64,000 nucleotides of DNA from NCBI RefSeq assembly GCF_001939115.1, contig NZ_MQTZ01000019.1:62001-126000 (forward strand), read 5' to 3'. Below the pieces are notes generated by a model. The model did not search any database, was not told the DNA's origin, and saw only the letters and a program-made list of their open reading frames with translations. The DNA comes from Leptolyngbya sp. 'hensonii' (lineage in GTDB: Bacteria > Cyanobacteriota > Cyanobacteriia > GCF-001939115). Positions 1 to 8,842 of the stretch are shown in pieces. Position numbers and translations under genes: made by a program. Each line of letters starts with the position of its first letter. Position 1 is the stretch's first letter.

Positions 1-56
1 AATTGCGGGACGCGATCGTCCAGGCGGAGACATCCGCTGCCCAGGATTGGGAATAA
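1..56 (+). CDS. Possible 3' end of a gene running in from the left
   Basis: One forward frame is open from the window edge to a TAA at 54-56 and reads LRDAIVQAETSAAQDWE at its end. This looks like an ordinary polar C-terminus, but only about 17 codons are visible. No function can be assigned, and it could be chance. It would converge on the response regulator that ends at 84. Confidence 0.25.
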   Translation, partial: LRDAIVQAETSAAQDWE

Positions 57-83
57 CCCTGACCCGAATTTTCAAACACCCGC

Positions 84-866
84 TTACAGCCTGTGGGTTG
101 TTTCGGCAGTAATGCGGCTTGACCCACGACCATTCAGTTTCTTGGCGCTGGAATGATCCAGGGGCTTACTGGCTTGAGCATCCAGCATTTCCAGATTGAG
201 GCGATAGCCGACATTGCGAATCGTTTGAATTAAATTGGGCTGGCGCGGATCAGTCTCTACTTTCTTCCGCAGCGACAAAACGTGGGTATCCACCGTGCGA
301 GGATTGTCAATCATATCAGGCCAGGCCCTGCGCAAGAGTTCGGAGCGACTGAGAGCCGATCCCCCTGCCTGAGCCAGAACATAGAGCAGACTAAACTCCT
401 GGGGGGTTAGATCAATCAGGTCGCCCTTAAAGCGAACCCGTCGCTGCACCAGATCAATTTTTAATTCGCCCAAATCGAGCATCGCAGGAGCGAGCACCGA
501 ACGGTTCCGTCGGGTCAGGGCTTCAACCCGAGCCAGAAATTCCTGCATACCAAAAGGCTTGGTCAGGTAATCATCTGCCCCTGCTTTCAGCCCCTGCACA
601 ATATCTGCTTCACTATTCCGAGCTGACAGCATCAGAATCAAAGACTGTTGCTGCTGCTGAATCCACCGGCAGAACTCCAGACCATCACCGCCAGGTAGTT
701 CAGAATCCAAAATCACAACTACCGGTTGTCGAGTCAGGAATGTTTCCCTGGCTTGATGAATATCAGCAGACTGATGAACCCAATAGCCTGCCTGTTGCAA
801 GTGCCAACCCAGTAGCGATCGCAGGTGAGGATTGCCTTCAATAATTTGAATACAGACTGACCCCAC
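84..866 (-). CDS. OmpR-family response regulator, NblR-like
   Basis: Two-domain response regulator: an N-terminal receiver (about residues 5-120) and a C-terminal OmpR/PhoB winged helix (about 135-230, with SRSELLRRAW and RTVDTHVLSLRKKVE). The phosphoacceptor Asp lies in VVVILDSELPGGDG and the conserved Lys in DDYLTKPF. The acidic pocket, normally E-D-D, reads E-G-N, and the switch Thr is Ser. The cyanobacterial regulator NblR is known for a similarly incomplete receiver, so a stress or bleaching regulator is possible, but this is inference. I place the start at the GTG at 866, about 11 nt after an AAAGGAG box; a TTG at 899 is the longer alternative. No partner histidine kinase is visible. 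Confidence 0.85.
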   Translation of the reverse strand: MGSVCIQIIEGNPHLRSLLGWHLQQAGYWVHQSADIHQARETFLTRQPVVVILDSELPGGDGLEFCRWIQQQQQSLILMLSARNSEADIVQGLKAGADDYLTKPFGMQEFLARVEALTRRNRSVLAPAMLDLGELKIDLVQRRVRFKGDLIDLTPQEFSLLYVLAQAGGSALSRSELLRRAWPDMIDNPRTVDTHVLSLRKKVETDPRQPNLIQTIRNVGYRLNLEMLDAQASKPLDHSSAKKLNGRGSSRITAETTHRL

Positions 867-1111
867 TGCGGCATGCTCTCCTTTAATCAGTGAATCCAAA
901 CTTAACAGAGCATGTAATGTCGATTTGTAACGCTTGCTACCCTGGACTGACAGGTTCTGCGGAAATTTCCCGAACTAGAACAAAAACTATTTTACACTTC
1001 TTATAAAATCTTGACTAAGATGTGGTTCTGTAAAAAACAATGGGTTAATTAAAGATAAAATAAGAGTGAGTTCTCTACTCATTTTCCTTTAAGAGCTTCC
1101 CTTAACCCTTT

Positions 1112-1354
1112 ATGCTGCAGGATACTCAAGCTATCCGCTACTACCAAAGGCTAACCGACGCCCTTACTGATCTCTGGAATCGGGGCTATCGCTATGATGA
1201 CTTGCGTCTGTTCAAAGATGGCTATCTTTCAGCCATGAGACACACGGGCGTGATTGAACCCTACCAAATTAACCGTCTGGAAGAGGAAGTCCTGCGATAT
1301 ATCCATGATCCGTCCAACTTCGAAATGACTCAATCTGAGCCGGATTACCATTAA
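1112..1354 (+). CDS. DUF6761 family small cyanobacterial protein
   Basis: An 80-residue soluble protein resembling the cyanobacteria-restricted DUF6761 family, with the features YYQRLTDALTDLWNRGYRYD, LFKDGYLSA and NRLEEEVLRYI. It is predicted to be mostly helical, with no signal peptide or membrane segment. No biochemical role is known to me. It stands alone: the response regulator diverges upstream, and a structured RNA candidate follows within 45 bases on the same strand. The ATG at 1112 gives the usual family length. Confidence 0.8.
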   Translation: MLQDTQAIRYYQRLTDALTDLWNRGYRYDDLRLFKDGYLSAMRHTGVIEPYQINRLEEEVLRYIHDPSNFEMTQSEPDYH

Positions 1355-1395
1355 GGGACTTCAGTATAAACTCGCTCCAACTGCTAAAATAGAGG

Positions 1396-1560
1396 TTTAA
1401 AAACTGTCTGGTGGCGAAAACTGTAACTTCGTAACCTCAACCTATCCCTCCGCTTGCAACCGTCTCTACTGTTACAAGCACTAAATTTTGCAACATGGGG
1501 GTTTTGAGGCTTGCGCTTCCAAGAGTGGTTTTCACCCCCTCCAAAACTTTTAATTTGGTC
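1396..1560 (+). ncRNA. ssrS: Candidate 6S RNA (structured, rod-shaped)
   Basis: This stretch has no credible gene but folds by eye into a long rod. GAAAAC 1416-1421 pairs with GTTTTC 1528-1533 and GGT 1410-1412 with ACC 1534-1536. CCTCAA 1435-1440 pairs with TTGAGG 1504-1509. An apical hairpin uses GCTTG 1452-1456 with CAAGC 1475-1479. Between the stems is an asymmetric bubble whose 3' strand carries its own small hairpin (CTTG 1510-1513, CAAG 1520-1523). A closing stem, a central bubble with a 3'-side hairpin and a terminal hairpin match 6S RNA architecture. A TAAAAT box sits at 1385-1390, just upstream. The identification rests on shape, not on a recognised sequence match. Confidence 0.5.
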
Positions 1561-1623
1561 TACTAAGTAGTCAGTCAATCATTGATTGACGGGCAATCAA
1601 AATCCAGGTTGTTGATTGGGGTT

Positions 1624-1656
1624 AAATTTTGACGGGTCGAAGACCCGTCAAAATTT
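1624..1656 (+). terminator. Perfect 15-bp stem-loop, likely bidirectional terminator
   Basis: Arms AAATTTTGACGGGTC (1624-1638) and its exact complement (1642-1656) are separated by a GAA loop. The stem ends in a T run on both strands, so it can stop transcription from the RNA candidate on the left and from the glutaredoxin gene on the right. A weaker hairpin, GTCAATC/GATTGAC, lies at about 1574-1590. Confidence 0.6.
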
Positions 1657-1746
1657 TCCTGGCGGAACACTAGCCTAAGAATTGGGGATGACGAAGTACA
1701 ATGCCATACCTCATCGTTCCGCCAAAATCCGTTGAAGAGCCTGGGT

Positions 1747-2070
1747 TCAGGAAGCGAGAGCGACCTCTAACACTTCCTGTAACTCTCCTTTCTGGTAAAG
1801 CTCAATCAGGATGTCGGAACCCCCGACGAACTCTCCATTGATATAAACCTGGGGAATGGTAGGCCAATTCGAGTATTCCTTGATGCCCTGGCGCAATTCA
1901 TAATCTTCCAGGATGTCGATCGTTTCGTAGGGCACTCCCATGGTGTTGAGAATTTGAACCACATTATTGGAGAACCCACATTGGGGCATTAACTTGGAAC
2001 CCTTCATGAAGACCAGAATTTTATTCTGCTGGACCAGGGTATCAATCCGTTCTTTCAGCTCTGGAGTCAT
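1747..2070 (-). CDS. grxD: Monothiol glutaredoxin, Grx4/GrxD type (CGFS)
   Basis: A 107-residue monothiol glutaredoxin of the CGFS class, which binds a [2Fe-2S] cluster with glutathione and passes it to apo-proteins or to BolA. Visible family marks are [16 protein letters not shown], the cis-Pro loop [16 protein letters not shown] and the end of the thioredoxin fold. The ATG at 2070 is preceded by AGGAAAAGG and fits the family length; an upstream ATG at 2109 would add 13 non-conserved residues. It follows bolA on the same strand by 116 bases, and Grx4 and BolA are known physical partners. Confidence 0.93.
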   Translation of the reverse strand: MTPELKERIDTLVQQNKILVFMKGSKLMPQCGFSNNVVQILNTMGVPYETIDILEDYELRQGIKEYSNWPTIPQVYINGEFVGGSDILIELYQKGELQEVLEVALAS

Positions 2071-2186
2071 AACCTTTTCCTGAATCACGCTACTTGATGA
2101 GTACCACAATCTCTAATGGCCTGCCACTACCAGGATAAGGGGAGCAGGCGATGCAATCTGTATCGCCCTGACCAGGTCATCCTGCC

Positions 2187-2447
2187 TCAGCCCCCCTGTA
2201 CAGCCGCTTCCCAGCGTTGAGGGGTATAGGTTTTGAGGGATAGGGCATGAATGGCTTCAGAAGAAACTGCCTGTTGCAGGGCAGCATAGACGAGCTGGTG
2301 TTGCTGCACCAGACCTTTACCTTCGAAGAGAGGGGAGACAATGGTGACCTGGAAGTGATCCCCACCCCCAGTTAGATCTTGAATCGTGACCTGGGCATCA
2401 GGAATGCTGGCCTTAATCATGGCTTCTACTTGATCTGGACTAACCAT
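2187..2447 (-). CDS. bolA: BolA family protein
   Basis: An 86-residue BolA-fold protein. The family pattern is clear: MVSPDQVEAMIKASIPDAQV, then GGGDHFQVTIVSPLFEGKG, then LVQQHQLVYAALQ with a late His in EAIHALSLKTYTP. BolA proteins coordinate a shared [2Fe-2S] cluster with CGFS glutaredoxins through conserved His residues and act in iron-sulfur trafficking or sensing. The glutaredoxin gene lies directly downstream on the same strand. Confidence 0.92.
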   Translation of the reverse strand: MVSPDQVEAMIKASIPDAQVTIQDLTGGGDHFQVTIVSPLFEGKGLVQQHQLVYAALQQAVSSEAIHALSLKTYTPQRWEAAVQGG

Positions 2448-2492
2448 CGATCGTCCTCTCGATTAGTTAAGACTATTACTGGACTGGGTCAA

Positions 2493-3113
2493 CTACTTCA
2501 AGGTTGTCGGAGAGGGAGCGGGCTGACTACCCTGATTAGAGGGGAAAGGAGCCTCAACAAATCCCAGTTCCAGCAACTGTTGATAGGATTTTTTGCCCAA
2601 CTCACGGGTTGGTTGCTGACTTCGAATAATTTGAATCAACAAGGGGACGGCGAGTTCGGGTTGGTTTTGGGCGCGATGAACCAGGGCCAATTGATAAGTA
2701 GCCTGATCTCTCATCTGGGCGGTTTCCAGGGCTTTACGTCGTTGAACATCCGCGATCCGATTGTCGATGCCTGAGAAGCTGGCAGCCAGATCCTGATAAA
2801 AATTGGAAAGCTGATTAAAGACCTGACGCGCTTCTTGCAGTTTTTTCACAGCAAGGTCGTAGTTTTGAGCCGAGACGGCCTTGTCGGCCTCGGTGAGTAA
2901 CCGCTGACCCCCCTGGATGCTCAGAAGACCTGAATCCTGAGTTAGAACGACATCATCTGGCTTGACTGGTGATGGGTTGCCTGGAGCAGATGGCTTGGCT
3001 GAGGAACCTGGTGTCTGAGCAAGACCAGGACTCGATGAGCCCAGAGCCAGTGCAAAAACCAGGGGTAAACCTCCTGCCAAAGTCAGAAGGCGGCTAACCG
3101 GGGGCAACATCAT
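2493..3113 (-). CDS. Secreted repeat-helical protein of unknown function
   Basis: A 206-residue protein with a clear signal peptide (LLTLAGGLPLVFALALG, probable cleavage after GLAQ), then a Pro/Ser-rich linker. An alpha-helical part follows (about 75-185) that resembles degenerate TPR-like pairs: LLTEADKAVSAQNYDLAVKK and YQLALVHRAQNQPELAVPLL. The C-terminus is again Pro/Ser-rich. It is probably periplasmic or lumenal. I do not recognise a named family. It lies between plsC and bolA on the same strand, 45-52 bases from each, so it is likely co-transcribed with them. The start is the first of two adjacent ATG codons. Confidence 0.7.
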   Translation of the reverse strand: MMLPPVSRLLTLAGGLPLVFALALGSSSPGLAQTPGSSAKPSAPGNPSPVKPDDVVLTQDSGLLSIQGGQRLLTEADKAVSAQNYDLAVKKLQEARQVFNQLSNFYQDLAASFSGIDNRIADVQRRKALETAQMRDQATYQLALVHRAQNQPELAVPLLIQIIRSQQPTRELGKKSYQQLLELGFVEAPFPSNQGSQPAPSPTTLK

Positions 3114-3165
3114 GATAATTAACTCTTCCTTGCTCGAAACAATCGGCTCTCTATCTTAAGATATA

Positions 3166-3987
3166 TTACCTCATCCCATGGTGGTTTTCATGGGAAGCCG
3201 CTAACGCCTTGAGTGCCGCTTCCAGGTCATCCGTCAGCTTTTGAGCACTCTGCTTCACCGAGCCTTGACAGTAATCGGGCACGGATAAGGGATGACCGAT
3301 TGCAATTTGAATTCGAGTGCGCCATTTGGGGATTAGATCGCTGTAATGGACACTAATGGGGACAATTTTAATCCCCAGTCCCGGTTTTCCCTGTTCTGCT
3401 TGCAGGGCCAGACGAGCCATGCCGGGTTTGAGGGGATGAATGTGACGATCGTGAAAAATCCCCCCTTCCGGGAAAATCACCAGCATTTCCCCAGCCTGTA
3501 AAACTTCAACCCCATGGCGCAGGCTGGCAACTCTGGGATGTTCCGTATCGACAGGAAAACCTCCCAGACGGCGAATAAACCAGCCCTGAATGCCTTTCAC
3601 CTCATTGGCGGAAACCATAAACCGGGGATGACGGCCTGTGACCCGTAGGCCAGTCGTGTAGGGGACTGTGATGGCATCCCAACGGGAGCGATGAGTCGGA
3701 GCCAAGATCACCGGTCCTTGCGGGGGCAGATGTTCCTGACCCGTGACCTTGAGGCCCCCAAAGTAGATGGGTAAGACGATCCATTGACCCAGGGTGTAGA
3801 CCAGTGGGGTCAGCCAGGCAGAATGACCGGAGGTCATAGGCAGCCCCTTGGCTGGCTCTATCAGGGGGGATAAGGCCAAGCGGGACGGAAATTTTGGGGT
3901 AGATGGAACCGTGTGCAGGGCATCCAGACCAGACGATCGAGAAGCCAGTGGTAGAGGATTGCGATCAGGAGAATAGAACGTTGTCAT
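3166..3987 (-). CDS. plsC: 1-acyl-sn-glycerol-3-phosphate acyltransferase family (PlsC)
   Basis: Lysophosphatidate acyltransferase-type enzyme adding the second acyl chain in phosphatidate synthesis at the cytoplasmic membrane. The catalytic HX4D block is THRSRWDAI (about residue 98), the glycerol-phosphate block is VIFPEGGIFHD (about 172), and a later conserved segment is IKIVPISVHYSD. It has about 45 extra N-terminal residues rich in Ser/Pro ahead of the first hydrophobic stretch, so an internal start such as MTSGHSAWL is possible. It leads a run of same-strand genes ending in grxD. Confidence 0.88.
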   Translation of the reverse strand: MTTFYSPDRNPLPLASRSSGLDALHTVPSTPKFPSRLALSPLIEPAKGLPMTSGHSAWLTPLVYTLGQWIVLPIYFGGLKVTGQEHLPPQGPVILAPTHRSRWDAITVPYTTGLRVTGRHPRFMVSANEVKGIQGWFIRRLGGFPVDTEHPRVASLRHGVEVLQAGEMLVIFPEGGIFHDRHIHPLKPGMARLALQAEQGKPGLGIKIVPISVHYSDLIPKWRTRIQIAIGHPLSVPDYCQGSVKQSAQKLTDDLEAALKALAASHENHHGMR

Positions 3988-4096
3988 GGAACACTACAAC
4001 ACGAAAAAACTGCAATAAACCCTTCTTCAACGTCTAACGTAAATTTTTTTCTCACACTTGTCTTCTATCTCAGGGACACTTCTAACAGTGGCATGG

Positions 4097-4618
4097 CTAC
4101 AAACCTCTTGCTACACGACGCTCTTGCCGCCGAACTGCGAACCAGTCCTGTAATTGATGGCGACAAATCGGTTCCAGAATACCGTTTAAGACCCGGAGAC
4201 GATGGTAAGAACAGCTACTTTCCGGTAGGTTTAAGACAGTTTGAACAGCACCAGTCTTGGGATCGGCTGCACCATAGACTAGAAGCCCCAGTCGGGCCAG
4301 CAAGATTGCCCCTGTACACATGGGACAGGGCTCCAGGGTGACATAAAGCGTACATTCATTCAAATGCCAGTTTTGCAGAGCCTGACCAGCTGCCCGCAGG
4401 GCCAGAATCTCTGCGTGGGCGGTTGGGTCCCGATCCCGTTCGCGCCGATTGCCTGCTTCGGCTAAAAGATGGCCGTCTGGCCCGACGATGACGGCCCCTA
4501 CAGGAACTTCTCCAACTGCCCCAGCTGCCTCAGCAACTGCCAAGGCGCGCCTCATCCAGTGGTTGTGAATGGGAGAGGGCGACTTATCCGGCTCAGGGGG
4601 GGGACTCTCCAACACCAC
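4097..4618 (-). CDS. tadA: tRNA-adenosine(34) deaminase TadA
   Basis: Zinc-dependent deaminase converting A34 to inosine in tRNA-Arg(ACG). The active-site HAE lies in PTAHAEILALRAA, and the two zinc cysteines in TLEPCPMCTGAILLARL. The N-terminal HNHWMRRALAVAEAAG is typical of bacterial TadA. The start is a GTG at 4618, followed by a second GTG and preceded by AGGAG with a 7-nt gap. It begins 18 bases after grxC on the same strand, so the two are probably one transcript. Length (173 aa) is normal. Confidence 0.93.
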   Translation of the reverse strand: MVLESPPPEPDKSPSPIHNHWMRRALAVAEAAGAVGEVPVGAVIVGPDGHLLAEAGNRRERDRDPTAHAEILALRAAGQALQNWHLNECTLYVTLEPCPMCTGAILLARLGLLVYGAADPKTGAVQTVLNLPESSCSYHRLRVLNGILEPICRHQLQDWFAVRRQERRVARGL

Positions 4619-4636
4619 TAGTTTCTCCTGATTGGG

Positions 4637-4969
4637 TTACCCAGCGGATGGCATCGGTTGTGCCAGCAGGGGATCGAGTTTCCCCTGTCGGTCCAGTTCA
4701 TACAGCTCTGTGCAGCCACCGATTAGCTGGTTGTTAATAAAAATTTGGGGAACGGTACGGTTGCCGTTGGCCCGCTGAGCCATGGCAACTCGGGCTGCTC
4801 CGTTGCCATCGATTTTGTATTCTGTAAAATTTACCCCTTTCCACCAGAGCAACAACTTAGCCCGCATGCAAAAGGGACAGGTCTGCCAGGTGTAAATTTC
4901 CACACTGGCTTGAATGGCTTCTGGATGACGATGGAGGAAGGAATTGAGGATCTTCAGCATCCTGATCAC
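4637..4969 (-). CDS. grxC: Dithiol glutaredoxin, GrxC type
   Basis: A 110-residue glutaredoxin using glutathione to reduce disulfides. It shows a CPFC active site in IYTWQTCPFCMRAKLLL, the cis-Pro segment RTVPQIFINNQLIGG and the GSH-contact C-T-E of GGCTELYELDRQGKL. About 20 residues precede the first strand, somewhat more than usual, so the internal start MLKILNSFL (ATG 4960) is possible. It is followed directly by tadA. This is the second glutaredoxin in the window, distinct from the CGFS type at 1747. Confidence 0.9.
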   Translation of the reverse strand: MIRMLKILNSFLHRHPEAIQASVEIYTWQTCPFCMRAKLLLWWKGVNFTEYKIDGNGAARVAMAQRANGNRTVPQIFINNQLIGGCTELYELDRQGKLDPLLAQPMPSAG

Positions 4970-5020
4970 CTGCTATGGCGTTTCCATAGATTTTGATTGG
5001 GTCTGCTTGGGAATGGGTGC

Positions 5021-5335
5021 TTATCCCAAGTATGGGCTTGTTAATGATGCAATCCCTATTTTACCGATTTCCTGGATATTCACCCAGGTATGGGCCAGGA
5101 AGGCTAATACCAGCGTTCCGGTGAGGCCGATCGCCAGGGATAGGCTCAAGAGTTTCAAACGCCCCAGCATGCCCCTCAGAGAAACGGAATTCAGGGAGCT
5201 ATCCCTTGTTTCCAGGGGCTGATAGGGCATGATCCATAGCAGCAAACTGCCCAGGGCCATGAACCAGCCCAGAATCGCTGCGATCCCCCCGATCCCCATG
5301 ATGATGCACCCTACCCAGACGTTCATAATCCCCAT
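5021..5335 (-). CDS. Small membrane protein of unknown function
   Basis: A 104-residue protein with two strongly hydrophobic spans. The first (about residues 7-36, [20 protein letters not shown] and on) may be a hairpin; the second (about 62-84) contains [21 protein letters not shown] short polar loop with [16 protein letters not shown] joins them. I recognise no family. It sits 51 bases upstream of grxC on the same strand and diverges from glpX. Confidence 0.55.
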   Translation of the reverse strand: MGIMNVWVGCIIMGIGGIAAILGWFMALGSLLLWIMPYQPLETRDSSLNSVSLRGMLGRLKLLSLSLAIGLTGTLVLAFLAHTWVNIQEIGKIGIASLTSPYLG

Positions 5336-5485
5336 CCTTACCTGCTCTCTGGACCCATCGCAAAACTTAACACAGTCAAAGCGAAGATTGATGGCTCATC
5401 AGATCCCCGCCCTTTGGTAGACTTGGACATTGGGGTTAGTAATTACAACCACATTAAGAATTATTCAGTTGGGAGGGCAGACTCG

Positions 5486-6526
5486 GTGGAGAATACGCTC
5501 GGTTTAGAGATTATTGAAGTAGTAGAGCAAGCCGCGATCGCTTCGGCCCGGTGGATGGGTAAAGGTGAAAAGAATATTGCCGATCAGGTCGCTGTAGAAG
5601 CGATGCGTGAGCGGATGAATAAGATTTACATGCGCGGTCGGATTGTGATTGGGGAAGGGGAGCGGGATGATGCCCCCATGCTCTACATCGGCGAGGAAGT
5701 TGGGATTTGTACCCAGCCAGATGCCAAGACCTACTGCAACCCCGATGAGCTGATTGAAATTGATATTGCCGTTGACCCCTGTGAAGGGACCAATCTGGTT
5801 GCCTATGGGCAAAATGGCTCTATGGCAGTGCTGGCCATTTCTGAGAAGGGTGGTCTGTTCGCAGCCCCCGACTTTTACATGAAAAAATTGGCTGCTCCAC
5901 CGGCTGCCAAGGGCAAAGTCGATATCAACAAGTCTGCGACTGAGAACCTGAAGATCATGTCCGAATGTATGGATCGGGCGATCGAAGAACTGGTCGTTGT
6001 TGTGATGGACCGGCCCCGTCACAAGGATCTGATTCAGGAAATTCGCGATGCGGGTGCCCGTGTTCGTCTGATCAGTGATGGAGACGTTTCGGCTGCGATC
6101 TGCTGTGCTTTTGCTGGAACCAATATCCATGCGCTGATGGGAATCGGTGCAGCTCCAGAAGGCGTGATCTCGGCAGCGGCAATGCGTTGTCTGGGGGGGC
6201 ATTTCCAGGGGCAGCTCATCTACGATCCGGAGATCGTCAAGACGGGTCTGATTGGGGAAAGCAAAGAGAGCAATATTGCTCGTCTCAAGGAGATGGGGAT
6301 CGACGATCCCGATCGGGTATACAACGACAATGAGTTGGCTTCTGGGCAAACAGTGCTGTTTGCAGCCTGTGGGATCACCCCCGGAACCCTGATGGAAGGG
6401 GTGCGGTTCTTCCATGGTGGTGCGCGGACCCAAAGTCTGGTTATCTCCAGTCAATCCAAAACGGCTCGGTTTGTGGACACCATCCACATGGTGGAAACCC
6501 AACCCAAATCTATTCAGTTGAGATAG
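5486..6526 (+). CDS. glpX: Class II fructose-1,6-/sedoheptulose-1,7-bisphosphatase
   Basis: GlpX-type, metal-dependent bisphosphatase. In cyanobacteria this enzyme hydrolyses both fructose-1,6- and sedoheptulose-1,7-bisphosphate in the Calvin-Benson cycle. Diagnostic segments are [20 protein letters not shown], the metal site [11 protein letters not shown], and [15 protein letters not shown] with LRFF-type C-terminal elements ([17 protein letters not shown]). I choose the GTG at 5486, after GGGAGG with 9 bases between, because cyanobacterial homologues begin with M-E-N-T-L-G; this gives 346 residues. An ATG at 5414 would add 24 non-conserved residues. Redox control by the ferredoxin-thioredoxin system is known in the family. 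Confidence 0.95.
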   Translation: MENTLGLEIIEVVEQAAIASARWMGKGEKNIADQVAVEAMRERMNKIYMRGRIVIGEGERDDAPMLYIGEEVGICTQPDAKTYCNPDELIEIDIAVDPCEGTNLVAYGQNGSMAVLAISEKGGLFAAPDFYMKKLAAPPAAKGKVDINKSATENLKIMSECMDRAIEELVVVVMDRPRHKDLIQEIRDAGARVRLISDGDVSAAICCAFAGTNIHALMGIGAAPEGVISAAAMRCLGGHFQGQLIYDPEIVKTGLIGESKESNIARLKEMGIDDPDRVYNDNELASGQTVLFAACGITPGTLMEGVRFFHGGARTQSLVISSQSKTARFVDTIHMVETQPKSIQLR

Positions 6527-6548
6527 GGGTTATAGCTGACGGTTTACC

Positions 6549-6611
6549 ACTGGTTATGGGTTATGGGCGGACCTTATTATAGGTCTGGCCTTAGCATGAC
6601 CCATGACCAGT
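6549..6611. repeat. Long inverted repeat between glpX and hemA
   Basis: Arms 6549-6565 (ACTGGTTATGGGTTATG) and 6595-6611 pair over all 17 positions if two G-T pairs are allowed. Inside is a further hairpin formed by GACCT and AGGTC. There is no long T run. It may end glpX transcription, stabilise its mRNA, or be a palindromic repeat element. Confidence 0.5.
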
Positions 6612-6705
6612 GCCTGATGGTCAATAGGTTGTAACGGATGATCTCGACCTCAATTTAATTAGCACTGATTTTAAGAAAAGCCTGTCGTTAACCCAGCCAG
6701 AAAAC

Positions 6706-7992
6706 ATGTATATCGCAGTTGTCGGCCTCAGTCATAAAACCGCTCCAGTGGAAGTCCGGGAGAAGCTCAGTATTCCGGAGCACCAGGGAGAACCTGCAAT
6801 GACCCGCTTGAAAGCCTGTGCCCATGTGGAAGAGGTGGCAATTCTCAGTACCTGTAACCGGATGGAATTATATGTCGTCACGAATGACACGGAGTTGGGC
6901 GTTCGGGAAGTGACCCAATTCCTGGCCGACTATAGCAAACTCCCTCTAGCGTATCTGCGGCCCTATTTGTTTGTGCTTTTGCACCAGGATGCCGTGATGC
7001 ACCTGATGCGAGTCTCTGCAGGTCTGGACAGTCTGGTTTTGGGTGAGGGCCAGATTCTGGCTCAGGTCAAGCAGGCTCACAAATTAGGGCAGCAGTATGG
7101 TGGCGTGGGGCGACTACTGAATCAACTGCTAAAGCAGGCGATCTCAGCAGGTAAGCGGGTTCGGACAGAAACCAGCATTGGAACGGGGGCTGTTTCTATT
7201 AGTTCTGCAGCGGTTGAACTGGCTCAGATGAAGATTCCCCATCTTCCCACCAGTCGCGTCACGATCGTGGGGGCGGGTAAAATGTCTCGTCTGCTGGTGC
7301 AACATTTGCTGGCTAAGGGGGCTGGGCATATCTCAGTGTGTAATCGCTCGATGGAGCGGGCTGAGGAACTGGCTTCCCAATTCAAAGAAGCCCGACTGCA
7401 GCTTTTTCCGCTGGATGAAATGATGCCCTTGATTGCCAGTTCAGATTTAGTCTTTACCAGCACGGCTGCAACGGAACCTATTTTGAACCGAGGCAAGCTA
7501 GAGGCGGAATGTTCTCCTCACCGGTCTTTGATGCTGATTGACATTGCCGTGCCCCGCAATATTCATGCAGATGTGAATGAACTGGCCCATGTCCAGGCTT
7601 TTAATGTGGATGATTTGAAAGCAGTGGTGGCCCAGAACCAGGAAAGTCGGCGGGCGATGGCGATGGAGGCCGAGGCTTTGCTGGAGGAAGAATTAGAAGC
7701 TTTTGACATTTGGTGGCGATCGCTGGAAACAGTTTCTACCATTAGTAGCCTGCGGGAAAAGGTGGAAACTATCCGGGCTCAAGAACTGGAAAAAGCGCTC
7801 TCCCGTCTGGGCTCAGAATTTGGAGAAAAGCACCAGGAAATTATTGAGGCCCTCACGAAAGGGATTGTGAACAAGATCCTGCATGACCCGATGGTGCAAC
7901 TGCGGGCCCAACAGGATATTGAAACCCGACGCATGGCCATGCAATCCCTGCGGATGCTGTTTAATCTGGAAGTCGAATCCCCGATCGGGTAA
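6706..7992 (+). CDS. hemA: Glutamyl-tRNA reductase
   Basis: NADPH-dependent reductase making glutamate-1-semialdehyde from glutamyl-tRNA(Glu), the first committed step of tetrapyrrole (heme, chlorophyll, bilin) synthesis. The N-terminal catalytic domain contains [16 protein letters not shown] and the active-site Cys in [14 protein letters not shown]. The [13 protein letters not shown] segment follows, then a Rossmann domain ([17 protein letters not shown]) and a C-terminal dimerisation helix. At 428 residues it is full length. It converges on cobS, with 10 bases between the stops. Confidence 0.97.
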   Translation: MYIAVVGLSHKTAPVEVREKLSIPEHQGEPAMTRLKACAHVEEVAILSTCNRMELYVVTNDTELGVREVTQFLADYSKLPLAYLRPYLFVLLHQDAVMHLMRVSAGLDSLVLGEGQILAQVKQAHKLGQQYGGVGRLLNQLLKQAISAGKRVRTETSIGTGAVSISSAAVELAQMKIPHLPTSRVTIVGAGKMSRLLVQHLLAKGAGHISVCNRSMERAEELASQFKEARLQLFPLDEMMPLIASSDLVFTSTAATEPILNRGKLEAECSPHRSLMLIDIAVPRNIHADVNELAHVQAFNVDDLKAVVAQNQESRRAMAMEAEALLEEELEAFDIWWRSLETVSTISSLREKVETIRAQELEKALSRLGSEFGEKHQEIIEALTKGIVNKILHDPMVQLRAQQDIETRRMAMQSLRMLFNLEVESPIG

Positions 7993-8002
7993 GTCATTTT
8001 GA

Positions 8003-8776
8003 TCAACTGACCAAGGTCAGCAGGCAGAGCAGGAGTGCTTCTGTCCACTCCACTACGGCTCCATAGGTGTCTCCGGTGTGGCCACCCAGTTTGTGGTTAA
8101 ACCAGGCTCCGCTCAGGAGGGCGATCGTGCTACCCCCGATGGCCAGAGTGATTAGAAAAGGCCAGAGCGGTTGAGGGCTGATTAAGGGCACCAGGGTGAG
8201 AATCAGTAATAAGACCAGGCTGGGTCCTGTATGCCAGAGGGATGGCAGGGCTACTTTGTGAAAGGCCCCCTTGCCAGTGGGCTTGAGGTAGGGGTAAGCC
8301 GCGATCGCCACCTGCTGCCCCCAGCGACTCCATCCTGCGGCTCCCAGGAGGGCCAGCCAGCGGTAGGGGGTTCCCAGATCAGACAGAGCCGCCACCTTGA
8401 GCAGCAGAATTGCAGCGGCACTCATGACCCCGAAAGCCCCGGCAGCGCTGTCAGCCATGACCTCTAAACGACGCTCTGGATTTTGGACTGCCAGCCCATC
8501 GGCTGTATCCATCGCTCCATCCAGGTGCAGTCCGCCAGTCAGGGCAATCCAGAGCACGACCACTAGAGCCGAACGAGTCATGATGGGAACTGCCAGACTC
8601 TGCAGGCCCCAATCCATGAGGCTCAGGATGAACCCAAGGATCAGCCCCACGATGGGGGCTAACCGGGCAACGTTCTGAAAATCCAGATTGAAAGCAGACG
8701 GAATAGGCAAACTGGTGTAAAAGGCGATCGCTGCTCCAGTTTGTTGAATTGCTTTAACGAAATAATTAAGGGCCAA
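8003..8776 (-). CDS. cobS: Adenosylcobinamide-GDP ribazoletransferase (cobalamin synthase)
   Basis: Integral membrane enzyme joining adenosylcobinamide-GDP and alpha-ribazole(-phosphate) in the last part of cobalamin or pseudocobalamin synthesis. Family marks are [10 protein letters not shown], the acidic loop [17 protein letters not shown], and [15 protein letters not shown], with several hydrophobic spans. The frame has no ATG near the beginning. I prefer the TTG at 8776, preceded by GAAGGTGGA, which gives the usual distance to the first conserved block. A GTG at 8812 and a TTG at 8842 are alternatives. No cobalamin riboswitch was seen upstream. Confidence 0.9.
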   Translation of the reverse strand: MALNYFVKAIQQTGAAIAFYTSLPIPSAFNLDFQNVARLAPIVGLILGFILSLMDWGLQSLAVPIMTRSALVVVLWIALTGGLHLDGAMDTADGLAVQNPERRLEVMADSAAGAFGVMSAAAILLLKVAALSDLGTPYRWLALLGAAGWSRWGQQVAIAAYPYLKPTGKGAFHKVALPSLWHTGPSLVLLLILTLVPLISPQPLWPFLITLAIGGSTIALLSGAWFNHKLGGHTGDTYGAVVEWTEALLLCLLTLVS

Positions 8777-8842
8777 AGTTAAGTAATTTCCACCTTCAAT
8801 TTTTTCAGTCACTCTGGAAAAGCTTTGACCTGCCGGGTTCAA

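Noticed and set aside
1384-1578. 64-codon minus-strand frame
   Set aside because: It is better explained by the structured RNA on the plus strand. It is Arg/Lys-rich with no family.
5504-6502. 332-codon frame opposite glpX
   Set aside because: It is an antisense shadow of a highly conserved enzyme, His/Asn-rich, with no family marks.
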